This document shows positions 8,748 through 17,504 of a stretch of DNA of 64,000 nt, in pieces. A program made the position numbers and the translations under genes. A model generated the notes under the pieces. It did no database searches and had not been told where the DNA came from. It saw nothing but the letters and a program-made list of their open reading frames with translations. Each line of letters opens with the position of its first letter. Position 1 is the stretch's first letter. This DNA comes from Sphingomonas pituitosa NBRC 102491. GTDB taxonomy: Bacteria > Pseudomonadota > Alphaproteobacteria > Sphingomonadales > Sphingomonadaceae. The stretch is from positions 1 to 64,000 of the forward strand of contig NZ_BCYY01000003.1 of the NCBI RefSeq assembly GCF_001598435.1, given 5' to 3'.

Positions 8748-9653
8748 ATGAACCTGAATCGCCTTTCCTATTTCGCCGCCGTGGTCGACACGGGTTCGTT
8801 CACCCGCGCGGCCGAGCGGCTGGGCATCACCAAGGCGGTCGTCAGCCAGCAGGTCGCGCAGCTGGAGCGGGACCTCCAGACGAGCCTGCTGGTCCGCACG
8901 ACGCGGCGGGTGCAGCCGACCGAGGCGGGCCGGATGCTGCACGCGCGCTGCGTGCTGATCCTGCGCGAAGCCGAAGAGGCGGTGGACGAACTGGCGCTGA
9001 CGGTCGCCGAGCCCACCGGCGTGCTGCGGATCACGGCGCCCAACGACTATGGCATCGCCGCGATCGTGCCGGTGGTGACGGCCTTTACCGCTCGCTATCC
9101 GGGCTGCCGGGTGGAGCTGACGCTGGGCGACACGACGCAGGATCTGGCCGACGGCCGGATCGACCTGGCGATCCGCGTCGGCTGGCTGCCCGATTCCAGC
9201 CTGCTGGCCCGGCGGATCGGCAGCTTTCGGCAAGTGCTGGTGGGTGGCGAGCGCCTGGTCGACCAGATCGCGGCGGTGCACCGGCCGGACGACCTTGCCG
9301 CCCTGCCCTTCATCGCCAACCTGGCGCTGCGCGATCCGCTGGCCTGGACCTTCGCGCGCGGCGACAGCGAGCAGCAGGCGGTCCGCCTGCGCGCAAGCAT
9401 CGCCATCGATACGACGCCGGGCGTACTGGCCGCGGTGCTGGGCGGTGGCGGGCTTTCGGTTCTGCCCGACTATCTCGTCGCGGACGCACTCGCATCGGGG
9501 CGCCTGCACCATGTGCTGCCCGAATGGCAGCTGCCGTCCGGCGGCATTTACACCGTCTACCCGGCCGCGCGCTTCCGGCCGCGCAAGGTGACCGCCTTTG
9601 TCGACATGCTGGTCGCCACCACACGCTCGATGGCAAGAGAGGGCGGCGGCTGA
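8748..9653 (+). CDS. LysR-family transcriptional regulator
   Basis: This 301-residue regulator has an N-terminal winged helix-turn-helix (LNRLSYFAAVVDTGSFTRAAERLGITKAVVSQQVAQLERDL; residues 2-42) and an effector-binding domain from about 90 (GVLRITAPNDYGIAAIVPVV). It is transcribed divergently from the dsbA-MBL-snoaL operon across 114 bases, the usual layout for a LysR protein and its target. The intergenic AT-rich patch (ACTATATGCTATAGGC) is a plausible binding or promoter region. The inducer is unknown. Confidence 0.9.
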   Translation: MNLNRLSYFAAVVDTGSFTRAAERLGITKAVVSQQVAQLERDLQTSLLVRTTRRVQPTEAGRMLHARCVLILREAEEAVDELALTVAEPTGVLRITAPNDYGIAAIVPVVTAFTARYPGCRVELTLGDTTQDLADGRIDLAIRVGWLPDSSLLARRIGSFRQVLVGGERLVDQIAAVHRPDDLAALPFIANLALRDPLAWTFARGDSEQQAVRLRASIAIDTTPGVLAAVLGGGGLSVLPDYLVADALASGRLHHVLPEWQLPSGGIYTVYPAARFRPRKVTAFVDMLVATTRSMAREGGG

Positions 9654-9707
9654 AGGGCTGGTGACCGGGCGCATGCATCGGCCCGGCGATTGTGGCAGAC
9701 AGAGCGC

Positions 9708-10643
9708 ATGCACGACGCCTTCGACGACCTGACGATCGGCCATATCAAGCTGCTGCTCAGCGCAGCCGACCTGGGCAGCTTCACCCAGGCGGCGAATGCG
9801 TCCGGCCTTTCTCCTGCGGCGGTGAGCAAGGCGATCATGCGGTTCGAGCAGCGGCTGGGCGTTCCGCTCTTCCTGCGGAGCACGCGGACGATGCGTCTGA
9901 CCGACATTGGAGATCGCTATGTGGCCGATTGCCGGGAAGCGCTGGCGCTGCTCCATCGTGCGGAACAGGCAGCGGCGGACGCGCAGGCCGAACCGGCCGG
10001 GCAATTGCGGGTGAGCCTGCCCACCCCCTATGCCCATTGGCGACTGCCCAGATTGCTGTCGGCATTCCAGGCGCGCTTCCCGCACATCCAGGTGAGGCTG
10101 CACATCAGCGATCGTTCGGTGAGCCTTGGCAACGATGCCTTCGACATTGCCATTCGCGGCCATGAGCTTGCGGATTCAGGCATGGTCGCGCGCAAGCTGG
10201 AAGATGCCGAACTGGTGATCGTCGCCGCGCCCGAGTATCTCGCGCGGGCGCCTGCGCCGAACCGCCCGCAGGACCTGCTCCAGCATCAATGCATCCAGTT
10301 CCGGCTTCCGGGCAGCGGCAGGATTTCGACCTGGAGCTACCGGGAGGGCGGCGTCCGCAAGGAGATTGCGACCAACGGCAATCTCGTCTGCGAAGATGAA
10401 TATGTGGGGGGTATCGCGCTGGCGCGGGCCGGTGCCGGCATTTATCAGATGTACCGGTTCGCCGTGGAAGAAGACCTGGCAGCGGGACGCCTGATCGAGC
10501 TGTTACCGGCCTATGGCGGAGCGACTCGACCGTTCTACCTGATCTATCCCGATGGCATCACCCAGCCGGCCAAGCTGCGCGCGTTCATCGACTTCCTGGC
10601 CGAGACGCTCGTGAAAGCGCCCCGGCCAGGACAACCGGCGTAA
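9708..10643 (+). CDS. LysR-family transcriptional regulator
   Basis: The product is 311 aa from the ATG at 9708 (MHDAFDDLT); an in-frame TTG at 9690 is less likely. The helix-turn-helix covers residues 5-60 (GHIKLLLSAADLGSFTQAANASG...). A typical effector domain follows and the protein ends with the IDFLAETL helix. It belongs to the CrgA/DsdC-like group with the RLTD...Y spacer. It follows the previous LysR gene on the same strand (54-base gap) and is convergent with the unknown 262-residue gene at 10651, only 7 bases away. Its target is not obvious. Confidence 0.88.
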   Translation: MHDAFDDLTIGHIKLLLSAADLGSFTQAANASGLSPAAVSKAIMRFEQRLGVPLFLRSTRTMRLTDIGDRYVADCREALALLHRAEQAAADAQAEPAGQLRVSLPTPYAHWRLPRLLSAFQARFPHIQVRLHISDRSVSLGNDAFDIAIRGHELADSGMVARKLEDAELVIVAAPEYLARAPAPNRPQDLLQHQCIQFRLPGSGRISTWSYREGGVRKEIATNGNLVCEDEYVGGIALARAGAGIYQMYRFAVEEDLAAGRLIELLPAYGGATRPFYLIYPDGITQPAKLRAFIDFLAETLVKAPRPGQPA

Positions 10644-10650
10644 TCGACGA

Positions 10651-11439
10651 TCAGACTTCCTGCGCGGCAACGCGCGGGAAGGGCAGCGCCGGCGAGCTGG
10701 GGTTTGCCACCGGCGCACCGCGAAGCTGGCGGGACAGCGGCAACCATGTCGAAAAGATCGGCGCTGTCCGGTCGAAGGCCTTGGTGAGGCCAAGCCCGTC
10801 GGGAAGCAGCGTACCGAGCGACGGCATCGCCATCATCGCCTCGACCGAAGCACGCAGGGCCGGAATGTCGGTATCGAGCAGCGCAGACCGGTTGGTGGTG
10901 AGGATCGCGATCTGCTTTTCGTCCGGCTGGTCGAGCAGCCATACCGTGCCGAGACCGGCGCGCTCGGCTGCGGCGCGCAGCACCGGCCAGAGAGTATCCA
11001 GCGCGGCCCGGGTGGCGTCTGCATCGCCGGTATAGTGCCAGCGCTCGAAGCGGTTGACGCCGTGCGTCTCTACGGGTGCAAAGTCATGCGCGCCGACGAC
11101 CTTCCAGATATGCTTGTCGACCTGCGGGAAAATCTCGCGGTTCCAGAATTTCACACCGGGTTCGAACTCGAGCGCTTCGACCGTCCATTTGAAGTATTTC
11201 TGCACGTTGTCCCAGGTGTCGAACACATAGCGCCCGCCGCACAGCGGCCCGCCTGTCACCGGGTCATGCTGGAACGGCGTGTATTTGCGGTTCATGCCCG
11301 CATGAATATCCATCACCCGCCGCTCGATCTCGACGAAATCGTTCAGCATGTCGAACGGAATATCGGACTTCATCACAATATCCGACGTCATCGCAGCTTC
11401 GGCATTGATTTTGCCGATGCCATAGCCAAGCACTTCCAT
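10651..11439 (-). CDS. Unknown protein, 262 aa, possible dimeric alpha/beta-barrel fold
   Basis: I do not recognise the family with confidence. The ATG at 11439 (MEVLGYGIGKI) is preferred because an ideal AGGAGG lies 9 bases before it; another ATG two codons upstream is only 3 bases from it. The protein is soluble with no signal peptide. The central segment (GGRYVFDTWDNVQKYFKWTVEALEFEPGVKFWNREIFP) and the later HDFAPVETHGVNRFERW recall ferredoxin-like alpha/beta barrel domains that handle small organic substrates, seen as an N-terminal half and a C-terminal half. That reading is tentative. It stands alone, convergent with a LysR gene. Confidence 0.6.
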   Translation of the reverse strand: MEVLGYGIGKINAEAAMTSDIVMKSDIPFDMLNDFVEIERRVMDIHAGMNRKYTPFQHDPVTGGPLCGGRYVFDTWDNVQKYFKWTVEALEFEPGVKFWNREIFPQVDKHIWKVVGAHDFAPVETHGVNRFERWHYTGDADATRAALDTLWPVLRAAAERAGLGTVWLLDQPDEKQIAILTTNRSALLDTDIPALRASVEAMMAMPSLGTLLPDGLGLTKAFDRTAPIFSTWLPLSRQLRGAPVANPSSPALPFPRVAAQEV

Positions 11440-11652
11440 TGTCATAATCCTCCTACATCAGGCGCAGGATCTGGAGGTTACTCCTCCTCGTCTGCCGAGC
11501 ATCATGTAGAAGTGGCTGCAATCGGCAGCTATGGGCCAGACGTTGTTTCAGTTATTCCCAGGCGGAACAACTGGCGCGGGGACAAACGAAAAGAGCATCC
11601 GCACAGGCGTGCGCATGCTCCCATCGATCAGTATCCGGCAACGGCGCGCGGA

Positions 11653-12519
11653 TCAGCCGCGAAACACCGGCGTCGGGCCCGAGCTGCGCTGCGCCGGCAG
11701 TCGCTCGCGCAGCGCGGCGATGCGCGCCTCGCCCTGGATCAGCGCCGCCTTGTTGGTGTGGACCGAATAATAGCCCGTCACCAGATCGTGCGGATGCTCG
11801 ATCGCCGAGGCGACCACGAAGCGGGCGCCCTCTGCCGAGGCCACGAGCGGGATCGCCCCCGCACCCTCGAGCAGCGCCAGTTCGCCGGTATGCACCGTGA
11901 GGTCGCCGACCAGCGCACCGTGGCTGATCGCCAGCCAGGCCACATCATGATCGGCAGGCGGTGTGTAGGTCCAGCGCTCGCCCGGGGCGAGCGTCACCAG
12001 CAGATAGTTGATCCCGGCCGGCGCGCGCACCGGGCTCACCGCGCCGTCCAGTTCGCCGAGGATCACCGTCGCCGGGCCGACCACCGGCATGTCCTGTGCT
12101 TCGATATACTGGCTGTCGACCGCCGCGTTCTCCAGTTCGGGCGGCAGCGCCAGCCACAGCTGGAAGCCCTTGATCCGCGGCGAGCTGCCCTTGGACATTT
12201 CCTTGCCGTGCCACACACCGCCACCGGCGCGCATCCATTCGACGCCGCCATAGCCGATCGACCCCGAACCCGAGATCGGATCGTCGAAATGCAGGTCGCC
12301 TTCGGTCAGCACGGTAACGGTGGCAATGCCCGAATGCGGGTGGATCGGCATGTCGCCGATCGATGCGGCCTCGGGCGAGAACAGGTCGAGGAACACGAAC
12401 GGCTTGAGCACCTGGCCGAGATCGCCGGGGCTCATCAGGCGGATGATCGGGCGATGGCCCTGGCCAGACGTCTTGAAACGGACGCGTCGTTGCGTGGCGA
12501 TCATGGCGGGTGCGTTCAT
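11653..12519 (-). CDS. Pirin-family protein
   Basis: This is a 288-residue bicupin. The N-terminal cupin has the pirin metal ligands in MPIHPHSGIATVTV and the downstream E-W-M-R-A-G-G-G-V-W-H segment. The C-terminal half ends GYYSVHTNKAALIQGEARIAALRERLP, as in pirins. Bacterial pirins bind Fe or other metals and some are quercetin 2,3-dioxygenases; others modulate stress responses. The start at 12517-12519 is set by the conserved N-terminus. It lies 116 bases downstream of, and in line with, a LysR gene that probably controls it. Confidence 0.9.
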   Translation of the reverse strand: MNAPAMIATQRRVRFKTSGQGHRPIIRLMSPGDLGQVLKPFVFLDLFSPEAASIGDMPIHPHSGIATVTVLTEGDLHFDDPISGSGSIGYGGVEWMRAGGGVWHGKEMSKGSSPRIKGFQLWLALPPELENAAVDSQYIEAQDMPVVGPATVILGELDGAVSPVRAPAGINYLLVTLAPGERWTYTPPADHDVAWLAISHGALVGDLTVHTGELALLEGAGAIPLVASAEGARFVVASAIEHPHDLVTGYYSVHTNKAALIQGEARIAALRERLPAQRSSGPTPVFRG

Positions 12520-12635
12520 GGCGGCGTTCCTTTCGTTGCTCGTTCTGGAGCGATGCGAAAGGAATGCCGGATCATCGCCTATCGCAGAAGCCACTGATAT
12601 TCGATCGCCGCTATCGGTAGGCCCGATGGATGCCG

Positions 12636-13541
12636 CTACTCCACGTGCTGGGCGCAATGCTTCAGCCGCTCGATCATCCAGCGTCCCGCCGGTCCCGGGG
12701 GCGTCGATGCACGATAGATGGCGAACATCGGCAGCGCGGCGCCGCCGGGCGGCACGTTCTGGATCGACAGTTCGACCAGCCGCCCTTCCTCCAGGTCTTG
12801 CTTGACGACGTGATACGGCATCCCGCCCCAGCCGAGACCGCGCAGCAGGAACGCATGCTTGGCGGCGAGATCGGCCAGCCGCCAGGTCGAGGGGGCTATC
12901 ACTCCGAATTGCTGGCCCTCGGACAGGCTGGATCGATCGGTGAGAACAAGTTGCGTGTGGCGCGCCAGTTCCTCCGACGGGATGACGCCGCGATACGCGG
13001 CGAGCGGATGGGTCGCCGCTGCCACCATCATCATCTTGACGTCGGCAATGCGCTCGGCGGTGACATCGGGCGGAAGCACGGGCATCGAGCCTACCAGGGC
13101 GAAGCCCGCCCGCCCCTCGAGCACCGGCTGCATCGCGGAGCCCAGCGCCTCGACATACAGCCGCAGGGGCGTGGAGGGGAATTCGACGCCGAACTGTTCG
13201 GCAACGTCGGCCACGACACCGATCGGCACGAACACGTCGATCACCGCGATCAGTTCGGGCTCCAATCCGCCCGCCATGCCCTTGGCGCGGGCGCGCAGCT
13301 CGTCGAGCGCGGTCGCCACCGCGCGCGCATCCGCGATCAGCACCGCGCCTTCCGGCGTCAGTCGCGGGTAACGGCCGGTGCGATCGAACAGCGCCACCGA
13401 CAGTTGCGCTTCCAGATTGGCGATCGATTCGCTGACTGCCGACTGCGTCCGCCGCAGCGCACGTGCCGCCGAGGAGAAGCTGCCTTCGTTCACCACCGCG
13501 ATGAACGCGCGCAACTGGCCCAGCGAAATGGCGTCGATCAT
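12636..13541 (-). CDS. LysR-family transcriptional regulator next to pirin
   Basis: The product is 301 aa from the ATG at 13539-13541, which has a strong GGAAGGAG ribosome site. The helix-turn-helix is at residues 3-60 (ISLGQLRAFIAVVNEGSFSSAARALRRTQSAVSESIANLEAQL). It shares an unusual C-terminal layout with the regulator at 15841: G(L/I)GWG-x-MP ... D(D/Q)LE ... LV ... PPG ... STPPGPA-x-W(M/L)IERL. The two are clearly paralogues. It is divergent from the Rrf2 gene and directly upstream of pirin, so pirin is the likely target. Confidence 0.9.
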   Translation of the reverse strand: MIDAISLGQLRAFIAVVNEGSFSSAARALRRTQSAVSESIANLEAQLSVALFDRTGRYPRLTPEGAVLIADARAVATALDELRARAKGMAGGLEPELIAVIDVFVPIGVVADVAEQFGVEFPSTPLRLYVEALGSAMQPVLEGRAGFALVGSMPVLPPDVTAERIADVKMMMVAAATHPLAAYRGVIPSEELARHTQLVLTDRSSLSEGQQFGVIAPSTWRLADLAAKHAFLLRGLGWGGMPYHVVKQDLEEGRLVELSIQNVPPGGAALPMFAIYRASTPPGPAGRWMIERLKHCAQHVE

Positions 13542-13739
13542 CGGCAGCTCCTTCCATCGGGGAATTCGATGGGTGCGATCGGATAATAGAGGCTGCCCCG
13601 GCCGCTGCAAGCGTGCGATCTGGGTCTCGGCAGGGAGCAACGACGCTTCGATTTCCGCGGAAGCGGCGCTCAAAACGACGTGTTCCTGCCCGGTGAATTG
13701 TCACTGTGATCGTTACACACCATCGGAAGGATCGGTCAG

Positions 13740-14189
13740 GTGCCCACCAGTTCCCGCTTCGTCGTTGCCGTCCACGCGCTTGCTGCCATGGCAGTGGGCG
13801 ACGGCGCGCCGCTGCGATCCGAGGATCTGGCGGCATCGGCCAATACCAGCGCGGTCGTGATCCGGGGGCTGTTGTCCCGGCTGCACCAGGCGGGGCTCAC
13901 CGGCTCGCAGCTTGGGGCCGGCGGCGGCGCGTTGCTGGCCAAGCCGGCAGCCCGGATCCGCCTGCTCGATGTCTATGCAGCGGTGGAGGATACCGCGCTG
14001 TTCACGCTGCACCGCATGCCGCCGCTGGGCGGCTGCGCGGTGGGCGGGAACATCCAGGAAGCCCTCCGCCCGGTGCTCGACGGTGCCCGCGCCGCCATGG
14101 AGGCGGAACTGGCTCGCGTGACGATCGCCGACATCGCCGCCGACGTCGCCCGGCTGGGCAAGTTCGCACTACCGCTCAGACGGGGCTGA
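13740..14189 (+). CDS. Rrf2-family transcriptional regulator
   Basis: This 149-residue protein starts at GTG. The Rrf2 winged helix covers residues 4-65 (SSRFVVAVHALAAMAVGDG ... VVIRGLLSRLHQAGLTGSQLGAGGG). Iron-sulfur members such as IscR and NsrR use three conserved Cys. Here only one Cys is visible (in LGGCAVGGNI), so an Fe-S cluster is unlikely and it belongs with the redox/organic-ligand sensing YwnA-like members. It precedes a small NADP-binding reductase gene by 110 bases on the same strand, its probable target (inference). Confidence 0.85.
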   Translation: MPTSSRFVVAVHALAAMAVGDGAPLRSEDLAASANTSAVVIRGLLSRLHQAGLTGSQLGAGGGALLAKPAARIRLLDVYAAVEDTALFTLHRMPPLGGCAVGGNIQEALRPVLDGARAAMEAELARVTIADIAADVARLGKFALPLRRG

Positions 14190-14299
14190 TCTGCCGGCCC
14201 AAGCCGGCGCAACCCTTACCCTTTCCACCTTCGGTTACGGCCAGCCCATGGGGCGCTGCCGTTCCCTTTCGCATGCCCCATTTCTTCAGGAGACATGAC

Positions 14300-14944
14300 A
14301 TGACTATCGGTATCATCGGTTCGGGCGCACTCGGCTCGAACGTCGCCCGTGCCCTTGCCAGCAAGGGCGTGCCGACCATTCTCGCCAACAAGCGCGGCCC
14401 GGATTCGCTCGCCTCGCTGGTCGCGGAACTCGGCGACACGGTGACGGCGGGCACGGTAGCCGACGCGGCCGCCGCCGACATCGTCGTGCTGGCGATGCCC
14501 TGGGTCGCGCTGGAGGACGTGCTCGGCGGACTGCCTGCCTGGAACAACCGCATCGTGATCGACGGCACCAATCCGGTGATCTTCCTCGAACCCGGTTCGC
14601 CTGAGGCCAGCGACCCCAGCAACCCGCTCGCCGCCTATGGCATCAAGGCCGTCGACCTGGGCGATACCCATTCGAGCGCCCTGGTCGCCAAGCTGGTTCC
14701 CGGCGCCCGCGTGGTGAAGGCGTTCAATCATCTCGACGTCAACGTCCTGCCCGAGCCCGAAGCCGCCGGTGGCCAGCGTGTGCTGTTCTATTCGGGTGAC
14801 GATGCGGACGCCAAGACGCAGGTGCGCGCCATCCTGGAGACGATCGGCTTCTTCCCGATCGACCTGGGCACGCTGGACGTCGGCGGTCCGCTCGCCTCGC
14901 TGCCCTTTGGTGCGCTCGCCATGCACAACCTCGTGCGCATCTGA
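14300..14944 (+). CDS. NADPH-dependent F420-reductase-like oxidoreductase
   Basis: This 214-residue protein opens directly with a dinucleotide-binding Rossmann motif (MTIGIIGSGALGSNVARALASKG, GxGxxG at 7-12). It continues with a layout typical of the Npd/F420-dependent NADP reductase family and YgjH-like relatives (VVLAMPW, VIDGTNP, VKAFNHL). In organisms without F420 these act as NADP-linked reductases of unknown substrate. A purine-rich AGGAGA ribosome site lies 8 bases upstream. The start is set at 14300, where the Rossmann motif begins. It follows the Rrf2 regulator and ends in two hairpins. Confidence 0.82.
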   Translation: MTIGIIGSGALGSNVARALASKGVPTILANKRGPDSLASLVAELGDTVTAGTVADAAAADIVVLAMPWVALEDVLGGLPAWNNRIVIDGTNPVIFLEPGSPEASDPSNPLAAYGIKAVDLGDTHSSALVAKLVPGARVVKAFNHLDVNVLPEPEAAGGQRVLFYSGDDADAKTQVRAILETIGFFPIDLGTLDVGGPLASLPFGALAMHNLVRI

Positions 14945-14957
14945 ATGGCCTCGCCCC

Positions 14958-14981
14958 GCCGTTCCCACCGGGACGGCGGGC
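14958..14981 (+). terminator. Hairpin after the NADPH reductase gene
   Basis: CCGCCGTTCCC and GGGACGGCGG pair with a single bulged T. It sits just after the reductase stop. No long T-run follows. Confidence 0.4.
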
Positions 14982-15005
14982 CCTGGAGCGCTGCAGTGAA
15001 AACGA

Positions 15006-15041
15006 CCAGGGGAGCCGCCACCAACGTGACGGCTCCCCTGG
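15006..15041. terminator. Bidirectional hairpin between convergent genes
   Basis: CCAGGGGAGCCG and CGGCTCCCCTGG form a perfect 12-base-pair stem with a further CAC/GTG inner pairing. It lies between the reductase gene and the azoreductase gene, which read toward each other. The T-run is weak, but position and strength suit a shared terminator. Confidence 0.6.
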
Positions 15042-15066
15042 CGTATGTACCTGCGGCTGGCGGAAA

Positions 15067-15675
15067 TCAGGCGTGCAGCGCCGCGATCTGCGCCTGCGCT
15101 GCCTCCACCGCCGTGGCGCGGTGTTCCGGGCTGACGGCAATGCCTTCCGCGACGATCGCCTCGGCGTTCAGGCCGATAAAGGCGAAGGCGGTCTTCAGAT
15201 AGCTTTCGGTGTGCTCGAAGGACGCGATCGGCGATTCGCTGCCGTAGAAGCCGCCGCGCGCGATCGTGAGGAGGATGCGCTTGCCCGGCACCAGACCGGT
15301 CGGCTTGCCGTCGACATAGCTGAACGTCTTGCCGGCGACGAGCACGCGGTCGATCCATGCCTTCAGCTGGCTGGGAATGCCGAAATTATACAGGCCGGCA
15401 CCGATCACGACGATGTCGGCGGCGATAAACTCTTCCAGCACGTCGGCACCCAGCGCGATGTCCGCCTGGAGCTCGGGCGTGCGATCGGCCTCGGCGCTCT
15501 GCAACGCGGCGAGATAGCCGCCCGACAGATGCGGGATCGGGTTGGCCGCCACGTCACGATAGGTGACTTCGATGTCGCTGCGGCCGGCGGTCAGCTGGGC
15601 GACGGCCTCGGCCGAGAGCTGGCGGCTGACCGAATAGCCGCCGAGAATGCTGGAATCGATGTGCAGAAGCTTCAT
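15067..15675 (-). CDS. azoR: FMN-dependent NADH-azoreductase
   Basis: This 202-residue flavodoxin-fold enzyme reduces azo dyes and quinones with NADH in two-electron steps. Motifs are the phosphate-binding start (KLLHIDSSILGGYSVSRQLS), the FMN loop GLYNFGIPSQLKAWIDRVL at about 95-113, and the ARGGFYGS segment. Length and motifs match AzoR. It is divergent from a LysR gene across 165 bases, and azoreductases/quinone reductases are common targets of such paired LysR proteins, so induction by quinone-like compounds is likely (inference). Confidence 0.92.
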   Translation of the reverse strand: MKLLHIDSSILGGYSVSRQLSAEAVAQLTAGRSDIEVTYRDVAANPIPHLSGGYLAALQSAEADRTPELQADIALGADVLEEFIAADIVVIGAGLYNFGIPSQLKAWIDRVLVAGKTFSYVDGKPTGLVPGKRILLTIARGGFYGSESPIASFEHTESYLKTAFAFIGLNAEAIVAEGIAVSPEHRATAVEAAQAQIAALHA

Positions 15676-15840
15676 GGGGAGATCCTTTGGTGCCGGGCGC
15701 GATGCGTTCGTCGCCTTCTGGAACGGGATCTAATGCGCGCTCGGGGTCACCAAAACTGGCCAAGTTTCGATCGAACTATTCGATGAAATCGGTATGCTGA
15801 TCGACCCGGCAGGTGCCGCGGCGTTGCCCAAGGACATGCG

Positions 15841-16740
15841 ATGATCTCGGATCCCGGAACCCCGACGCTCGACCAGCTGCGTGTGCTGGTAGCCGTGGTG
15901 GAGACGGGCAGCTTCGCCGCCGCCGCGCGCAAGCTGAACCGTGCCACCTCGGTCATCAGCTATACGATCGCCAATCTGGAGGCGCAGCTGGGGCTTCGGC
16001 TGTTCGATCGGGAGGGCACGCGCAAGCCGCAGCTAACCCAGGCCGGCCGGATGATCGTCGGCGAAGCGCGACTGGTGGCGAGCGGGATCGACTCGCTGCG
16101 CGCCAAGACCAAGGGGCTGTTGCAGGGGCTGGAATCCGAACTGCACCTGGTGCTCGACACCTTCCTGCCCCAGGCGCGGGTGGTCGATGCGCTGACGGCG
16201 TTCTTCCAGACCTTCCCCACCGTGTCGCTGCATCTGTCGGTCGAGACGCTGGGCGCGGTGACGCAGCGGGTGATGGATCGTCGTGCGAGCATCGGCGTGA
16301 GCGGGCCGCTGGACACGATGGCCGGCATCGATCGGATCGCCATCGGCGCCGTGCGGCTGGTGCCGGTCGCGGCGAAGAACCATCCGCTGGCGCTGGCCGG
16401 GCGCACGCTGCCCGGTGCCGGGCGCGCGCATATCCAGCTGGTGCTGACCGATCGTTCGCCGCTGACCGAAGGCAAGGACTTTGCGGTGATGAGCAGCCAG
16501 ACGTGGCGGCTGGCCGATGTGTCGTCCAAGCACATGCTGCTCAACGCCGGCATCGGCTGGGGCTATATGCCCGAACCGATGGTGCACGACGATCTCGAGG
16601 CGGAGCGCCTGGTGATCCTCGACATGCCCGATGCGCCGCCGGGTGACTATACGATGCACGCCATCCACCGCAGCGACACGCCGCCGGGGCCCGCGGCCGC
16701 ATGGCTGATCGAGCGGCTGCGGAACCAGCAACCCGCGTAG
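15841..16740 (+). CDS. LysR-family transcriptional regulator divergent from azoR
   Basis: This 299-residue regulator has its helix-turn-helix in residues 7-65 (PTLDQLRVLVAVVETGSFAAAARKLNRATSVISYTIANLEAQL). It is a paralogue of the regulator at 12636, sharing the C-terminal PPGPAAAWLIERL ending and the GIGWGYMP segment. The 165-base divergent region to azoR carries TTTCGATCGAACTATTCGATGAAATCG, an AT-rich imperfect repeat that may be its binding site. Control of azoR is inferred from the arrangement. Confidence 0.9.
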   Translation: MISDPGTPTLDQLRVLVAVVETGSFAAAARKLNRATSVISYTIANLEAQLGLRLFDREGTRKPQLTQAGRMIVGEARLVASGIDSLRAKTKGLLQGLESELHLVLDTFLPQARVVDALTAFFQTFPTVSLHLSVETLGAVTQRVMDRRASIGVSGPLDTMAGIDRIAIGAVRLVPVAAKNHPLALAGRTLPGAGRAHIQLVLTDRSPLTEGKDFAVMSSQTWRLADVSSKHMLLNAGIGWGYMPEPMVHDDLEAERLVILDMPDAPPGDYTMHAIHRSDTPPGPAAAWLIERLRNQQPA

Positions 16741-16753
16741 CAGCGCGTCGCGG

Positions 16754-16876
16754 TCAATCGCCCGTGCCCGGGCAGACCGACCCGGTCTGGTCGATGATGT
16801 CCAGCGCGGTCGCGATCTGCGATGCCTGGGACGGCGTGAAGCCGCACAGGATCAGGAACAGCGGCAGCCAGATCAT
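16754..16876 (-). CDS. Very small membrane or exported peptide, 40 aa
   Basis: An ATG overlaps the stop of the 77-residue gene in an ATGA arrangement. The 40 codons begin MIWLPLFLILCGFTPSQASQ, a short hydrophobic segment with a signal-peptide or lipobox-like look, and end VCPGTGD. Two Cys are present. The translational coupling and high-GC third positions support a real gene. No family is known to me. It is the last gene of a three-gene micro-operon. Confidence 0.5.
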   Translation of the reverse strand: MIWLPLFLILCGFTPSQASQIATALDIIDQTGSVCPGTGD

Positions 16877-17106
16877 GGCCGGCGCGCGCGCGGTGCCGTG
16901 ACCACGATAAACGCCATCGCCAGCATCAGCGTTGCGATCGCGGAAAAGATCGGATCCGCCAGCACAAGCTGTAGCCGCGCATAGACCGATGCGAGCGCGG
17001 CGATGCCGGCAAGAACGTAGAATCCGCGAACCAGCAGGTGCAGCGGGTTGATCGGCGGGCGCTTCGCGTTGTGGTGGGCGCCGCTGCGGAGGGTGAAGGT
17101 CGTCAT
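16873..17106 (-). CDS. Small membrane protein, 77 aa, unknown
   Basis: After a polar basic N-terminus (residues 1-20) two hydrophobic segments follow (LLVRGFYVLAGIAALASVY and PIFSAIATLMLAMAFIVVTA) and a basic tail RARRP. This is a two-helix inner-membrane protein with both ends probably cytoplasmic. It lies 23 bases after the 124-residue gene and overlaps the next small gene by four bases. I do not recognise the family. Confidence 0.65.
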   Translation of the reverse strand: MTTFTLRSGAHHNAKRPPINPLHLLVRGFYVLAGIAALASVYARLQLVLADPIFSAIATLMLAMAFIVVTAPRARRP

Positions 17107-17129
17107 TGCGGGTCTCCTGGCCAGGCGGA

Positions 17130-17504
17130 TCAGGCGGCGAACGGCCGGGGGTTGCGGACGAGCTCGCGGATCTCCTCGATCGCCTCGCGCAGGAAGCCCG
17201 CGCCCAGCAGCCGATCGGTTTCCGCCTGCGGCAGCGCCTCGCCCTGCAGGCGGAACATCACGGCGTAGCGGCGCAGCGCCTCCAGCCGGGGGTCGGCAAG
17301 GCCGTTGGTCCGCTGGCCGCCGAACAGCAGGCCGATCAGTGCGTCGATCCGGCCCGGTGCGCGCAGCGTCGCGCGGCCGTCGAGGCGGGACAGCTGCACC
17401 ACCTGGCGCTCCAGCGGCGCGATGTGCGGCACGGCATCGTGGCGGGGTGCCGGCGCAGCGATCGCGGCGCGGGGAAGGTCGAACGCCAGATCCAGATACG
17501 CCAT
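17130..17504 (-). CDS. Unknown cytoplasmic protein, 124 aa
   Basis: The product is soluble, with an Ala/Arg-rich helical C-terminal half (RLEALRRYAVMFRLQGEALPQAETDRLLGAGFLREAIEEIRELV). It has no signal, membrane segment or motif I know. The start at 17504 is chosen because upstream codons are not protein-like and an AAGGACT ribosome site lies before it. It heads the micro-operon with two small membrane proteins; the last helix could be a docking element for them, which is speculation. Confidence 0.65.
   Translation of the reverse strand: MAYLDLAFDLPRAAIAAPAPRHDAVPHIAPLERQVVQLSRLDGRATLRAPGRIDALIGLLFGGQRTNGLADPRLEALRRYAVMFRLQGEALPQAETDRLLGAGFLREAIEEIRELVRNPRPFAA

Noticed and set aside
11653-13836. 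One 727-residue minus-strand frame covering pirin and the region before it
   Set aside because: Only the last 288 residues (from 12519) are pirin. The upstream part is Arg-rich antisense noise overlapping the real LysR gene in another frame.
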